From Caulobacter vibrioides OR37 (lineage in GTDB: Bacteria; Pseudomonadota; Alphaproteobacteria; Caulobacterales; Caulobacteraceae), in the NCBI RefSeq assembly GCF_000372645.1, contig NZ_APMP01000014.1, positions 26,373 to 90,372 on the forward strand: 64,000 nt of DNA. The letters run 5' to 3'. Shown piece by piece: positions 63,980 through 64,000 of the stretch. The notes under the pieces are model-generated. The model saw only the letters and a program-made list of their open reading frames with translations. It had not been told where the DNA came from and did not search any database. The position numbers and the translations under genes were made by a program. Numbering within the stretch: position 1 is the stretch's first letter; every line of letters begins with the position of its first letter.

Positions 63980-64000
63980 CGGCGAACCTCTTAAAAATTA

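Overview
The window is ordinary, gene-dense, GC-rich chromosome from an alphaproteobacterium. It is almost certainly a Caulobacter close to C. crescentus/vibrioides or C. segnis. The main reasons are an overlapping divK-pleD pair with both phospho-acceptor Asp53 residues, a complete holdfast polysaccharide cluster (hfsD, hfsA-B-C, hfsE-F-G-H), a dicistronic clpS-clpA arrangement, an opgH-type glucosyltransferase, an alphaproteobacterial GTTCN7GTTC LexA-type box, and GANTC (CcrM) sites in intergenic DNA. No phage, insertion sequence, CRISPR array, rRNA operon or plasmid signature was found.

Layout. 1-9.7 kb: FemAB-like acyltransferase, pyridoxamine-oxidase-like stress protein, a long palindromic intergenic repeat, a DUF4287/DUF5655 protein, a HIT protein, clpS-clpA, a VOC protein, a DUF3224 secreted protein behind a LexA-like box, and a HAD-ROK-dinB operon. 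9.8-18 kb: divK-pleD (cell-cycle and c-di-GMP signalling), a PhoK/PafA-type phosphatase, rpmG, NUDIX, an aminotransferase and rnr. 18-28.7 kb: a Pro/Ala-rich membrane protein, topA, a 56-residue orphan ORF, a TonB-like protein, plsY-dprA, a multipass membrane protein, and a DAACS transporter-pyrB-pyrC' operon in which the dihydroorotase has lost its metal ligands. 28.8-36 kb: ruvX divergent from gatC-gatA, a gatB separated from gatCA, several Pro-rich envelope proteins, a RcnB-like protein, a GST and a Sel1-like mini-protein.

36-45.2 kb is the holdfast locus. HfsE starts the lipid-linked glycan, HfsG (with glycosyltransferases encoded elsewhere) extends it, HfsH deacetylates it, HfsF flips it, HfsC polymerises it, and HfsA/HfsB/HfsD control chain length and export. 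tRNA-Ser(GCU) follows. 45.5-64 kb holds an unknown small protein, a GIY-YIG/DUF2239 pair behind three copies of a short direct repeat, VOC, SDR, MATE, a DUF429-like protein, opgH, a CurA-type reductase, a Gfo/Idh/MocA oxidoreductase, a divergent MFS/LysR pair, kup, an unknown acidic Pro-rich membrane protein, a second intergenic repeat copy, xthA, an NlpC/P60 protein and an M17 aminopeptidase.

No wholly new multi-gene system is evident. The items most worth following are the LexA-like box in front of the DUF3224 gene, the metal-ligand-less PyrC' behind a divergent DAACS transporter, the triple TCCGGRTA element in front of GIY-YIG/DUF2239, the Lys-less P-loop of HfsB, and two copies of a long double-hairpin repeat whose outer end supplies the stop codon of the neighbouring gene in both cases.
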